Assembly: GCF_020966775.1 (NCBI RefSeq)
Contig: NZ_JAJKFV010000033.1
Coordinates: 1 to 64,000, forward strand
Length of the DNA stretch: 64,000 nt
Source: Rhodopirellula halodulae
GTDB taxonomy: Bacteria; Planctomycetota; Planctomycetia; Pirellulales; Pirellulaceae
Reading direction: 5' to 3'
Shown here: one piece after another, positions 8,229 through 16,954 of the stretch
Layout: every line of letters starts with the position of its first letter
Numbering within the stretch: the stretch's first letter is position 1
Made by a program: the position numbers and the translations under genes
The notes under the pieces: generated by a model
What the model was told of the DNA's origin: nothing
Database searches by the model: none
The model's input: the letters and a program-made list of their open reading frames with translations, nothing else

Positions 8229-8277
8229 GCGGCGGTTGCCCCGGATGATAACAAGGCAATCGCCGCATCGGGGCAAC
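8229..8277 (+). promoter_or_regulatory. Two mutually exclusive hairpins (attenuator-like)
   Basis: Hairpin A pairs GCGGCGGTTGCC (8229-8240) with GGCAATCGCCGC (8255-8266), 12 bp with one G-T. Hairpin B pairs GTTGCCCCG (8235-8243) with CGGGGCAAC (8269-8277), 9 perfect base pairs, extendable by three through a one-base bulge. The left arms overlap, so only one can form. The element lies 68 bp before the GTG of the DUF1080-GH78 gene. No T run follows either hairpin, so it is not a standard terminator; a regulatory leader or an mRNA processing or stability element is possible. Confidence 0.4.
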
Positions 8278-8344
8278 ATTCCCACCAATTAGCAGCCGGC
8301 GCTCAATCACTTCCAATCGTTCATCACTCCCTGAGTTTCGCACC

Positions 8345-10804
8345 GTGTATCACCGATTTGTCGTTGGAATATCCTTTCTGCTCCTTTGGTCAGGAGCCTT
8401 TGCTTCTGCCGCACCACCTGAAACACTGGCAAAACCTCAGTTGGAAGGGGACGAAACAGCAGGTTTTCACAGTCGTGGCTACAGCCCGCTCTTCAATGGC
8501 AAGGATCTGTCTGGTTGGCACAACCCTTACCCGCATGGCGAGGCCAAGGTGGTGGATGGCGAGATCCATCTGACCGCTGACAAGAAATTTTTCTTGGTCA
8601 CCGAAAGGGCGTTTACGAATTTTCGGCTTAGCATCGACATTCATTTGCCGGAGGGCGAATCAAACTCCGGTGTCATGTTTCGGTGTCATGTGAACGAGGA
8701 CTCAAAGCCAACCGTCTTTGGCTATCAGGCGGAGTGCGATGGTTCGTCACGTCGATGGTCTGGTGGCTTGTTCGATGAAGGAAGACGCAAATGGATTTGG
8801 CCCAGCACCGAAGGGCGATCCACCAAGCAATTCCTGCAGCACGAAGACGAGTCCAAGCAGTTCTTTGCTCAGCCACAAGTGCGGGACGCGCTGAACCGTC
8901 ATGGTTGGAATCGCTATGTCATCACTTGCATGAACGATTTGATCGCGATTGAGCTTAACGGCGTCCAAACCGTTCGTTTTCGAGATTCCGAGGATGCCAG
9001 CGGTTTCATTGGCATTCAACACCACGGTGAATCCGAACAGACCTATCGCTTTCGGAATTTGTTCATCAAAGAGCTGCCTGTTGTACCGGCACGTGAACAT
9101 GTTGCGGTTATCGAACAGGAGCCAATTGCGATCAAGCGAATTAGCGAACGGGTCGTTCAGCTCGATTTTGGAAAAGTCGCGTTTGGGAACATTGTGATGC
9201 CGGTCCCGGATGGCCGAGGCACAGCGAAGGTGCACTTTGGTGAGAAGCTGAAGGACAATCGAATTGATTCAACACCACCCGGAACGGTTCGCTACGGGAT
9301 GACTACGATTCGAAAGGGACAACAACGCGGTAATTGGATCGTGCCGCCACCATTGGATGATCGAACGGTGGAGCAAGCGGGTTTGATGTACGCGAATCCG
9401 CCTGCGGTGTTACTGCCGAGCAAGTGGAAACCGATGATCCCGTTTCGATGGCTCGAATTGGAGGGTCTCGACGATTCATTCGACTATTCGCTCATCCGAC
9501 GTCGAGCTGCTTTTTCAAAGACTTGGAACGAGGACGCGAGTTCGTTTGAATGCTCCAACGAGACACTCAATCGCATTTGGGAATTGTGCAAATACAGCAT
9601 CCGCGCCACGACGTTTGCCGGCATCTATGTGGACGGCGATCGAGAGCGGATTCCCTACGAAGCCGATGCCTATTTGAACCAGCTCAGCCACTACGCCACA
9701 GATGACAACGTCACGATGGCCGCCAGAACTTTTGACTGGTTGATGGAGAACGGGACTTGGCCGACCGAGTGGGCTCCACACATGGTTTTCATGGCTCGCG
9801 CCGAATGGATGCGGTCGGGCGACACCGAATGGCTGCGGCATCGCTACGAATCGTTGAAAACGAAAACACTTCTTGATCGCAGCGGCGATGACGGGCTGGT
9901 CCGCAGCGACGAGATGGATCGCAACCGGCACGACATCGTGGATTGGCCGCAGAAAGAACGCGATGGCTTTGTGTTCACCGAGATCAATACGGTGGTCAAC
10001 GCGTTCCATATTCGGGCACTCGAGCAAATGTCCGAACTCGCCCAAGCCGTCGGCAAGGCAGAAGATGCGACCGCGTTTTCGAATCGAGCAAGGCTCGCGA
10101 GAGAATCATTTCATACGAAGTTGTTTAACGCGGAAACTGGGATTTACCGTGACGGGATCGGCACCGACCACAGCAGCATCCATGCAAACTTTTTTCCGAT
10201 GGCCTTTGGTTTGGTACCACCCGCCCACCAAGCCAGTGTCCTTGATTGGCTGAAATCAAAGCAAATGGATTGCAGCGTCTATGCCGCTCAATACTTCATG
10301 GATGCGTTGTTTGAGAATGGTGGCGGTTCGAAGGCGCTCGAGTTGATCCTTGCTGACGGTGATCGCAGTTGGAAACATATGTTGGACAGTGGAACCACCA
10401 TCACATGGGAAGCATGGGATTTGAAGTACAAACCGAATCAAGATTGGAACCACGCCTGGGGTGCGGCTCCCGCGAACTTGCTCCCTCGGCACGTATTGGG
10501 CGTTCAGCCAATCACCGCAGGTTGGAATCAGATCCGCATTCGACCTTGTTGTGCCGATTTGAAATACGCTCGCGGACGCGTGCCCTCGGCTCGAGGTCCA
10601 ATCGAAATTGCTTGGACCAGCGAAGACGCGTTTCAGCTTTCTGGTCAGTTGCCCGAAGGCGTCAGCGCGTTGCTAGAGCTTCCCATGCAAACCGACACAA
10701 GCGAAGTCACCGTCAACGGATCAAAGGTGTCCACGGAGATCCAAGACGGTCGCATTCGACTTGAGAACGAACTTCAAGGATCTTTCGTCGTACGAGTCGA
10801 ATGA
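8345..10804 (+). CDS. Secreted DUF1080-GH78 fusion, putative alpha-L-rhamnosidase
   Basis: 819 residues from a GTG start that begins a signal peptide (FVVGISFLLLWSGAFASAA). Residues about 45-245 are a DUF1080 domain (3-keto-disaccharide hydrolase or laminin-G-like fold): SPLFNGKDLSGW, SNSGVMFRCHV, HGWNRYVITC. The rest is a GH78 rhamnosidase. The general-acid block is DGDRERIPYEAD near residue 429, the base block TTITWEAWD near residue 687, then DWNHAWGAAP and the usual C-terminal beta domain ending in a VTVNGSKV motif. GH78 enzymes hydrolyse terminal alpha-L-rhamnosides by inversion. The classical N-terminal GH78 domains are missing and replaced by DUF1080, which may help bind or process the glycan. 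The gene stands between the two DUF1559/lipoprotein pairs, away from the main rhamnose locus. Confidence 0.85.
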   Translation: MYHRFVVGISFLLLWSGAFASAAPPETLAKPQLEGDETAGFHSRGYSPLFNGKDLSGWHNPYPHGEAKVVDGEIHLTADKKFFLVTERAFTNFRLSIDIHLPEGESNSGVMFRCHVNEDSKPTVFGYQAECDGSSRRWSGGLFDEGRRKWIWPSTEGRSTKQFLQHEDESKQFFAQPQVRDALNRHGWNRYVITCMNDLIAIELNGVQTVRFRDSEDASGFIGIQHHGESEQTYRFRNLFIKELPVVPAREHVAVIEQEPIAIKRISERVVQLDFGKVAFGNIVMPVPDGRGTAKVHFGEKLKDNRIDSTPPGTVRYGMTTIRKGQQRGNWIVPPPLDDRTVEQAGLMYANPPAVLLPSKWKPMIPFRWLELEGLDDSFDYSLIRRRAAFSKTWNEDASSFECSNETLNRIWELCKYSIRATTFAGIYVDGDRERIPYEADAYLNQLSHYATDDNVTMAARTFDWLMENGTWPTEWAPHMVFMARAEWMRSGDTEWLRHRYESLKTKTLLDRSGDDGLVRSDEMDRNRHDIVDWPQKERDGFVFTEINTVVNAFHIRALEQMSELAQAVGKAEDATAFSNRARLARESFHTKLFNAETGIYRDGIGTDHSSIHANFFPMAFGLVPPAHQASVLDWLKSKQMDCSVYAAQYFMDALFENGGGSKALELILADGDRSWKHMLDSGTTITWEAWDLKYKPNQDWNHAWGAAPANLLPRHVLGVQPITAGWNQIRIRPCCADLKYARGRVPSARGPIEIAWTSEDAFQLSGQLPEGVSALLELPMQTDTSEVTVNGSKVSTEIQDGRIRLENELQGSFVVRVE

Positions 10805-10907
10805 GACCATACGAATCGAAGAGAAACGATGGGATCAGACCGTGCCTTCTAACGATACAGATCCAAATATCCTTTGGTCAACTAACTTTTTACCTTTGAG
10901 AATCTTA

Positions 10908-11102
10908 ATGAAACTTTCCTTTCAAAAGACCGCATCCCTTTTCATTCTGATGTCATGCGTTGGCTGCGGGGGCTCACAGCCGGTCAACGTCAAGGACAGT
11001 GCAGACGAACAAAGCATTGAAGATTACAAAGCCATGGTTGCCGAAGAAGAAGCGGCGAATGCTGGCACGGAGAAGAACGGTATGAAGCCGCCGAAGGAAT
11101 GA
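10908..11102 (+). CDS. Small lipoprotein, relative of the 7999-8184 product
   Basis: 64 residues from ATG 10908; longer in-frame starts upstream would bury the signal peptide. The signal peptide MKLSFQKTASLFILMSCVGC offers two lipobox cysteines, LMSC or CVGC. The mature part is GGSQPVNVKDSADEQSIEDYKAMVAEEEAANAG, then a lysine- and proline-containing tail. The similarity to the 7999-8184 product is visible by eye. It is convergent with the second DUF1559 gene and shares a terminator with it. Confidence 0.75.
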   Translation: MKLSFQKTASLFILMSCVGCGGSQPVNVKDSADEQSIEDYKAMVAEEEAANAGTEKNGMKPPKE

Positions 11103-11206
11103 TCGACTGAAACGAATGGTGGCGGGAACGGAGCGTCACCTGTCCCTGCGTTTAAGTAGCTGCGTTTTGTTTTCTTGCATGCAAAAATCGGCGGTAACTC
11201 ATTGAA

Positions 11207-11240
11207 GAACGCCCAATCCGCATTTGCGAATTGGGCGTTC
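11207..11240. terminator. Bidirectional terminator between lipoprotein and DUF1559 genes
   Basis: GAACGCCCAATCCGC (11207-11221) pairs with GCGAATTGGGCGTTC (11226-11240): 14 of 15 positions pair around a 4-base loop. TGTTTC follows on the plus strand and TTCAATG on the minus strand. It lies between two convergent genes and would serve both. Confidence 0.7.
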
Positions 11241-11265
11241 TGTTTCAGAATCCTGGCAGTGCCGA

Positions 11266-12498
11266 CTAGAACTCGCCGTCGATGACTTCTCGTGCACCAC
11301 GCGTTCCAAGTGCTCCCCACAGACCGTAGGGGCTCGCTGAACCGGGCGAATTGTTGAACGCGGCCGTTCCCCACTGATAAACCATTCGATTGGATTGGTT
11401 TCCAGCTTCGATTGAATCCGTGATGAACTTCACGGCACCGTCACCCATCAGCACATGAGCGCCACCTTGGTGACGGCTGGATACCGACGTCAAGTTGTTC
11501 CGGTCGACCGCGCCCGCCGAACAAATCTCGGAGTTCGGTGGACGAACGGTGTGGATCATGGTGAAAGTTGGGTTGAAGCTTGCCCAGCGGAAACCACGTC
11601 CGGAGGTCGCGCCAACAATGGGTGCCTCTGGACGCCAAAACTGAGGACGCTCGGGATCCAAATGCTGCTCACACCAATTGGGCGTCACAACAATCGTCCA
11701 GTGGTTGTTGTTGGTGCTGTAGGTGCCGCCAGAAGTCAAGCTGGTTCGTGCGTCTTTGTCACCCAGATCGGTTGTCAGTTCGCCCATGGCGATGGTGTTG
11801 GACAGTCCGTCCAAAACATCACGGAACTGACTTGATTTGTGGACAATGAAAAATCCGCGATGCGCGGCGTTGGTGCGCTGTGCTGTTGCATTGGTGGCCG
11901 CATACGGCAACACGGACGAGTCGTTGCGAACATAGACGTAACCGTCACGCATGTAGTCCGTCGAATCACCCAGGTTTGCGGCGTAATTGGTACGTCCTAA
12001 GGAAGGCAACCCCTTCCCAGGATCACTCGGGCAACGAAGCGTCGGAATGTCGGTTGCCCATGGCACATAGTCAATGTTTTCCGGCGTCGGCCCCATCGCG
12101 GGAAAGTCGATCGTGCCGTCCTGATCAAAATCATTCGGGTTGGCGATCATCTCCCACAAGCCTTGTTGCTCGACAAATGGCATCAGCCCAACAAGCATGC
12201 TCAGACGCATGTTGTTTCCCGTGGTCGTGTTGACCCAAGGATGCGTGGCGACCGTCGGGTGCGTCCCGCCGCCGTGCATCGGAAGCTCGTTGTAGGCCGA
12301 GTGATAGTTGTGCAGAGCAAGCCCAAGCTGCTTGAAATTGTTGCTGCAGCTCATCCGACGGGCAGCTTCGCGAGCGGCTTGAACAGCAGGAAGCAAAAGA
12401 CCAACCAAGACGCCGATGATGGCGATCACGACCAACAACTCGACCAAGGTGAAGCCCGAGGCAGTTGCCGGGCGCGAGTGTTTGAAATCACGATGCAT
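11266..12498 (-). CDS. DUF1559 protein with type IV pilin-like N-terminus
   Basis: 410 residues. The N-terminus is MHRDFKHSRPATASGFTLVELL, with the prepilin cleavage site after G15. The same helix and AREAARRMSCSNNFKQ block follow as in the 6658-7893 product. The body is a paralogue with shared phrases: RCPSDPGKGLPSLGRTNY, FRDVLDGLSNT, PERPQFW, SSRHQGGAHVLMGDGAVKF. The C-terminal HQGGAHVLMGDG is the H-x9-DG motif. The two genes differ mainly in the middle third. Being in opposite orientation with related lipoprotein genes inside, they look like an old inverted duplication around the rhamnosidase gene. Role as for the family: a surface or pseudopilus-like component, not experimentally fixed. 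Confidence 0.9.
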   Translation of the reverse strand: MHRDFKHSRPATASGFTLVELLVVIAIIGVLVGLLLPAVQAAREAARRMSCSNNFKQLGLALHNYHSAYNELPMHGGGTHPTVATHPWVNTTTGNNMRLSMLVGLMPFVEQQGLWEMIANPNDFDQDGTIDFPAMGPTPENIDYVPWATDIPTLRCPSDPGKGLPSLGRTNYAANLGDSTDYMRDGYVYVRNDSSVLPYAATNATAQRTNAAHRGFFIVHKSSQFRDVLDGLSNTIAMGELTTDLGDKDARTSLTSGGTYSTNNNHWTIVVTPNWCEQHLDPERPQFWRPEAPIVGATSGRGFRWASFNPTFTMIHTVRPPNSEICSAGAVDRNNLTSVSSRHQGGAHVLMGDGAVKFITDSIEAGNQSNRMVYQWGTAAFNNSPGSASPYGLWGALGTRGAREVIDGEF

Positions 12499-12539
12499 AG
12501 AAATTTCTCAAGAGTGCGATACGAAAGCAAAACGCCAGA

Positions 12540-12608
12540 CCGCGAAAATTCGCGGTGGAAACTGGCCAATGCAGTCATTCCCGAAAGAAACGCACTCTCT
12601 TGCGGAGA
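12540..12608 (-). promoter_or_regulatory. Motif cluster upstream of the second DUF1559 gene
   Basis: On the minus strand, reading toward the gene: TCTCCGCA (12608-12601), TCGGGAATGACT (12584-12573) and the perfect palindrome CCGCGAA-TT-TTCGCGG (12555-12540). All three words recur upstream of the other DUF1559 gene. The palindrome core GCGAA-NN-TTCGC is a plausible operator. Confidence 0.35.
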
Positions 12609-12710
12609 AATCTATGGATTCGTGTTGAATTTCACGGAAAATCGTATTCCTGCTGAATTTGCCAGCGTTTCGGCCGGCTTGAACAGCGGCGACGGACGTA
12701 CTGAGAAGGT

Positions 12711-14183
12711 TTAGGAGATGATTCCTTCAATCACTTTCGCTGGCTCGACTCCCGTCAGTTTCTGCTCCAATCCTTGAAACGGAAATGTCAGTCGATTGTG
12801 GTCAATTCCCAGCAGGGAAAGCATGGTCGCGTGCAGGTCTCGCACATGCACCGGATCGGCGACCACGTTATAGCTAAATTCGTCGGTCGCTCCGTAACGC
12901 ATTCCACCGCGAATTCCGCCTCCGGCCAGCAAAGCGGTGAAACATCGCGGATGGTGATCGCGGCCGTATGTTTTCATGTTCAATTTGCCTTGGCCGTAAA
13001 CGGTTCGTCCAAACTCACCAGCGAACACCACCAGGGTGTCGTCCAACAACCCGCGTTGTTCCAAGTCCTTCAACAATGCTGCGGTGGGCTGGTCGACATC
13101 TTGGCATTGGCCGGGCAAGTTGTCGGGCAGCTTCGAGTGGTGGTCCCAGCCTCGGTGGAAGAGCTGGATGAAGCGAACATCCCGTTCCGCCATTCGCCGG
13201 GCCAACAAGCAGTTGCGTGCATACGATCCGGGATTGTTCACTTCGGGACCATACATCGCGAGAGTCTCAGCGGATTCGTCCGCGATGTCGGTCAGATCTG
13301 GGACGGACGTTTGCATTCGAAACGCCATCTCTTGTTGCGCGATGGTGGTTTCGATTTCGGGATCACCAATTTCACCGAAGTGCTTGCGGTTCAAGTCACC
13401 CAGTGAGTCCAACATTCGTCGTCGAATGCCCGCATCAATGCCTTTCGGATTGGAAAGAAACAACACTGGATCGCCAGACGTTTGAAAGCTGGTCCCTTGG
13501 TGCTTGGACGGCAGAAACCCACTGCCCCAAAGCCGCGAATACAACGCTTGGACGTTGACCTTTCCACTCCAATAAGCCGACGGCATCACAATGTAATCGG
13601 GCAAGTCTTTGTTGAGCGTCCCCAGTCCGTAGCTTAGCCAGGCTCCCATGCTTGGCTTGCCAGGCAGTTCCGTTCCGGTGCAGAAAGCGGTCTTGCCTGG
13701 ATCATGGTTAATCGATTCCGTGTGCATGGAATCAACAAAACAAAGCTTGTCCACTTGAGTCGACAAATGCGGCAGCAGATCGCTCATCCAAATGCCGCTG
13801 TCACCTTGTTGCGAAAAACCAAAGCCGCTGGGGACCACCAGTTGTTCCTGCCCACGCGTCATGGCGGTCACGCGTTGTCCTTGGCTGACCGATGGTGGCA
13901 AAGGCTGGTTGAACTGCTTCGCCAATTCAGGCTTGTAGTCGAACAAATCGATTTGGCTGGGCGCCCCCGCCATGAATAAAAAGATGACGCGTTTGGCCTT
14001 GGGTGCAAAATGGCAACCCGGCGGTAACGTGGCGTCGCTGGCCGCCTTTTCGCTGGCCGAATTTGCCGAAGCCGACCTGGTGCCCAAAACCAACGAAGTG
14101 AGCGCGGAGGTTCCCAATCCCATCCCGGCATTGGCCAAGAATCGACGGCGATTTTCAATGATCGAGAGATCGTTGTGAAGCAT
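12711..14183 (-). CDS. DUF1501 protein (exported, sulfatase/alkaline phosphatase-like fold)
   Basis: 490 residues from the ATG that lies 5 bp after the stop of the upstream DUF1553 gene. The N-terminus has a twin-arginine-like segment (ENRRRFLANAGMGLGTSALTSLVLG), so export is probably by Tat. Family phrases follow: KRVIFLFMAGAPSQIDLFDYKP, the SFQTSGDPVLFLSNP block, RFIQLFHRGWDHH and VFAGEFGRTVYGQG. The C-terminal part LSLLGIDHNRLTFPFQGLEQKLTGVEP is standard. DUF1501 proteins share a fold with sulfatases but lack the formylglycine cysteine motif; their substrate is unknown. The tight spacing with the DUF1553 gene marks a two-gene operon seen throughout planctomycetes. Confidence 0.88.
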   Translation of the reverse strand: MLHNDLSIIENRRRFLANAGMGLGTSALTSLVLGTRSASANSASEKAASDATLPPGCHFAPKAKRVIFLFMAGAPSQIDLFDYKPELAKQFNQPLPPSVSQGQRVTAMTRGQEQLVVPSGFGFSQQGDSGIWMSDLLPHLSTQVDKLCFVDSMHTESINHDPGKTAFCTGTELPGKPSMGAWLSYGLGTLNKDLPDYIVMPSAYWSGKVNVQALYSRLWGSGFLPSKHQGTSFQTSGDPVLFLSNPKGIDAGIRRRMLDSLGDLNRKHFGEIGDPEIETTIAQQEMAFRMQTSVPDLTDIADESAETLAMYGPEVNNPGSYARNCLLARRMAERDVRFIQLFHRGWDHHSKLPDNLPGQCQDVDQPTAALLKDLEQRGLLDDTLVVFAGEFGRTVYGQGKLNMKTYGRDHHPRCFTALLAGGGIRGGMRYGATDEFSYNVVADPVHVRDLHATMLSLLGIDHNRLTFPFQGLEQKLTGVEPAKVIEGIIS

Positions 14184-14188
14184 GTTGT

Positions 14189-16909
14189 TCAATCCTTCGT
14201 CTTGGTGATGTCCAGGTTGTAAAGCGTGCTGCACAAGACCGTCCAAGCAGCAAGTTCCGCGTTGTCACGAGGCTCCTTCGTCGCCATGTCCTCGCACAGT
14301 TGCTCGGCCAATTCAGGTGCCGTCGCGTATTGATTTCGCAAATCGTCCAGCAGAGTTTGCAACACTTCCACTTCCTCTACATCAGGCAACTTGGCCGTGA
14401 CGGTTTCGTAAGCGAACATGATTCGAGATTCGGCGGGCTGGCCCAACACATTTTGTGCAAGCTTTCTCGCCGCCCGGATGTATTCGCCTTCGTTTAACAA
14501 CAGCAAAGCCTGAGTCGGCGTGTTGGTGCGTTCGCGTCGTGCGATGCAGGCGTCTCGATTGGGGGCGTTGAGGATTGTCATCTGAGGCGGCGGCATCGCT
14601 CGTTTCCAAAACGTGTAAACGCTTCTTCGATAGCGAGATTCGCCTTCGTCCGCACGAAAGCGTTCACCAGTCATGGAGACCGCTCGCCACAAACCATCCG
14701 GTTGTGGTGGCTTCACGCTTGGGCCGTACATGCGAGTGGACAGCAAACCGCTCTGAAACAAAATTTGATCGCGAATCATCTCGGCATCGAGACGGTAACG
14801 CGGGCCTCGACTCAACAACCGATTCTCAGCGTCCGCGTTGAAGGCTTCCGGCGTCGCGTTGGAGGATTGGCGATAGGTTTTGCTCATGACGATCCGCTTG
14901 AGCAAGGCTTTGACGTCCCATCCTGATTCAACAAAGGAAACCGTTAGCTCATCGAGCAACTCGGGATGACTTGGAACTTCGCCTTGATTGCCAAAGTCTT
15001 CCGAAGTTTTCACCAATCCAACGCCGAACAACAATTGCCAAAAACGGTTCACCGCCACTCGGGCGGTCAATGGGTTCGAGGGATCCACCAACCAGTTTGC
15101 CAGATCCATCCGAGAAGGGACTTCGCCTTCGACCTCGAGTGGTGGCAGGAAACTGGGAACGCCGCGTTGGACTTCTTCACCGGGCGCGTCGTATTGGCCG
15201 CGGATTAAAACGTATGTCTTTCGAACCTCGTCCCGTTCCTTCATCACCATGACTTTGTCGACGCGGCGTTCGGTCATGTTTCGTTGACGTTGGATCTTCT
15301 CGCGTTCTTTTTGCAGTTCTTCCAGAGGTTTCTTTGCCTTGGCGATCTCATTCTGCAGGGAATGCTTGCGAGCGTCTCTTTCACGAATTCTTTCCGCGTC
15401 GGCTTCCTGCTGTCGAGCAAATTCGTTGGCGGCAAACTCGGTGAGCTCCGCTAGCTCCCCTCGTACCTCCTCCGTTTGCTCGGCGTTTGTGTCCGCGTCG
15501 ATGTTGTCGACGTTGGAGTCCTCTGGTTCGGCCGCTTCGGATTCAGCAGCGTTTTTTTGTTTCTCTTCCGCTTCTTCAGCCTGAATGTCCTTGAGCTGCT
15601 TCGACAACTCCTGCACTTGCTTGCTGAGCGGATTGATCTGCGCCGCGAGTTTCGATAGTTCCGAGTCCAAACGATCGAGTTCCGCCGTTTGTTCCCGCGT
15701 CGGGAAACGAACGAAAGGTTCCTGATAGCCATCGACGACTTCGCGCGGGTTTGTTTCTGGTTCCGCGTCGATGTTGTTGAAAAACGCGTAGAGCGAGAAG
15801 AATTCCTTCTGCGAGATCGGATCGAATTTGTGATCGTGGCATTGAGCGCACTGCACCGTCAGCCCCATGAACGCCGTGCCAACGGCGGTGACGCGATCCA
15901 ACACATTTTTCACATGACTCTCTTCGGGCAATGCCGTTCCTCGGTCGATGATCAAATGCAAACGGTTGAAACCGGACGCCACCCACTGATCGCGAGTCGG
16001 TTCCGGGTGCAAATCACCAGCGATTTGATCGCGAACGAATTCGTCGTAGGGCAAGTTCTGATTGAACGACTGGATCACCCAATCACGGTAGGCGACGTGA
16101 TTACGGTAGAAATCCTTGTGCATGCCGTTGGTGTCCGCGAAACGAACAAGATCCAACCAGTGACGAGCGATGTGCTCACCGTACTGCGGACGCGAGAGCA
16201 GTTCGTCAACCAACTCTTCCCAGGCCAACTCGGGCGATTCTCCGTACGCCAACTCGAATCGCCGAATCTCGTCTCGCGTCGGTGGCAAGCCCGTCAAATC
16301 GAATGTCACGCGCCTCAACAGAGTTCTGGGATCTGCTTCGGCGGCGGGCCGCGTTTGTTGCTTCTCGAGTTTGCGAAGCACAAATCGATCCAGCTCGTAA
16401 GGACTCCAATCAGGATTTCGAGTGATTGGCAGTTCTGGTCGTTTCGCAGGTTGGAAAGCCCAGAAGTCCTCGTACACAGCGCCTTCTTCAATCCATCGGC
16501 GAATCAATGACCGTTCATTTTCATCGAATGGTTTCAAGTGCGATTCCGGCGGCGGCATCAACATGGAATCGTCGTCGGTCGTGATGCGATGCCAAACTTC
16601 GCTTTCCTCCACAGAGCCTGGTTCGATCGCGTATCCGATCGCCCCCTCATCCCCGTCGGCTTGATCCAGTCGCAATCCTGCTTCGCGAGATTCGGCGTCC
16701 GGGCCGTGACACGCGAAGCAGCGGTTTGAAAGCAGCGGCCGAATGTCTCGACTGAAGGAAACCGTCGACTCCGCGGCATCCTTGTTTGCCGGTTGCTCGT
16801 CCGACACCGAGTTGGTTTCTGCGGACACGCATCGCGCTGCTGGTGCGGCCACGAGAGCGAATAAACTCAGCAGCGAAAATATGGCAGAAGAAGGATGCCG
16901 CCGACGCAT
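14189..16909 (-). CDS. Planctomycete cytochrome C-like/DUF1549/DUF1553 protein
   Basis: 906 residues from the ATG at 16909, which has GGAG ten bases upstream and begins a signal peptide (IFSLLSLFALVAAPAARCVSAE). An ATG at 16954 would add 15 residues. The PSCyt1 domain carries a haem-binding CFACH motif at about residues 64-68. DUF1549 follows, with RHWLDLVRFADTNGMHKD, DQIAGDLHPEP and the second CAQCHDHKFDP motif. A charged coiled-coil insertion, rich in E, K, Q and A, takes up roughly residues 415-545. DUF1553 then closes the protein (NPLTARVAVNRFWQLLFGVGLVKTSEDFG, NTPTQALLLLN). The role is unknown; extracytoplasmic redox with the DUF1501 partner is the usual inference. The gene heads the two-gene operon. 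Confidence 0.88.
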   Translation of the reverse strand: MRRRHPSSAIFSLLSLFALVAAPAARCVSAETNSVSDEQPANKDAAESTVSFSRDIRPLLSNRCFACHGPDAESREAGLRLDQADGDEGAIGYAIEPGSVEESEVWHRITTDDDSMLMPPPESHLKPFDENERSLIRRWIEEGAVYEDFWAFQPAKRPELPITRNPDWSPYELDRFVLRKLEKQQTRPAAEADPRTLLRRVTFDLTGLPPTRDEIRRFELAYGESPELAWEELVDELLSRPQYGEHIARHWLDLVRFADTNGMHKDFYRNHVAYRDWVIQSFNQNLPYDEFVRDQIAGDLHPEPTRDQWVASGFNRLHLIIDRGTALPEESHVKNVLDRVTAVGTAFMGLTVQCAQCHDHKFDPISQKEFFSLYAFFNNIDAEPETNPREVVDGYQEPFVRFPTREQTAELDRLDSELSKLAAQINPLSKQVQELSKQLKDIQAEEAEEKQKNAAESEAAEPEDSNVDNIDADTNAEQTEEVRGELAELTEFAANEFARQQEADAERIRERDARKHSLQNEIAKAKKPLEELQKEREKIQRQRNMTERRVDKVMVMKERDEVRKTYVLIRGQYDAPGEEVQRGVPSFLPPLEVEGEVPSRMDLANWLVDPSNPLTARVAVNRFWQLLFGVGLVKTSEDFGNQGEVPSHPELLDELTVSFVESGWDVKALLKRIVMSKTYRQSSNATPEAFNADAENRLLSRGPRYRLDAEMIRDQILFQSGLLSTRMYGPSVKPPQPDGLWRAVSMTGERFRADEGESRYRRSVYTFWKRAMPPPQMTILNAPNRDACIARRERTNTPTQALLLLNEGEYIRAARKLAQNVLGQPAESRIMFAYETVTAKLPDVEEVEVLQTLLDDLRNQYATAPELAEQLCEDMATKEPRDNAELAAWTVLCSTLYNLDITKTKD

Positions 16910-16954
16910 TTCGTGGCGACTCCAAGAAGCGGCTGAACGCCTAGTTGTCGGCAT

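Noticed and set aside
15689-16510. Plus-strand frame of 273 residues
   Set aside because: It is antisense to the DUF1549 coding sequence and has the arginine/valine-rich look of a shadow frame.
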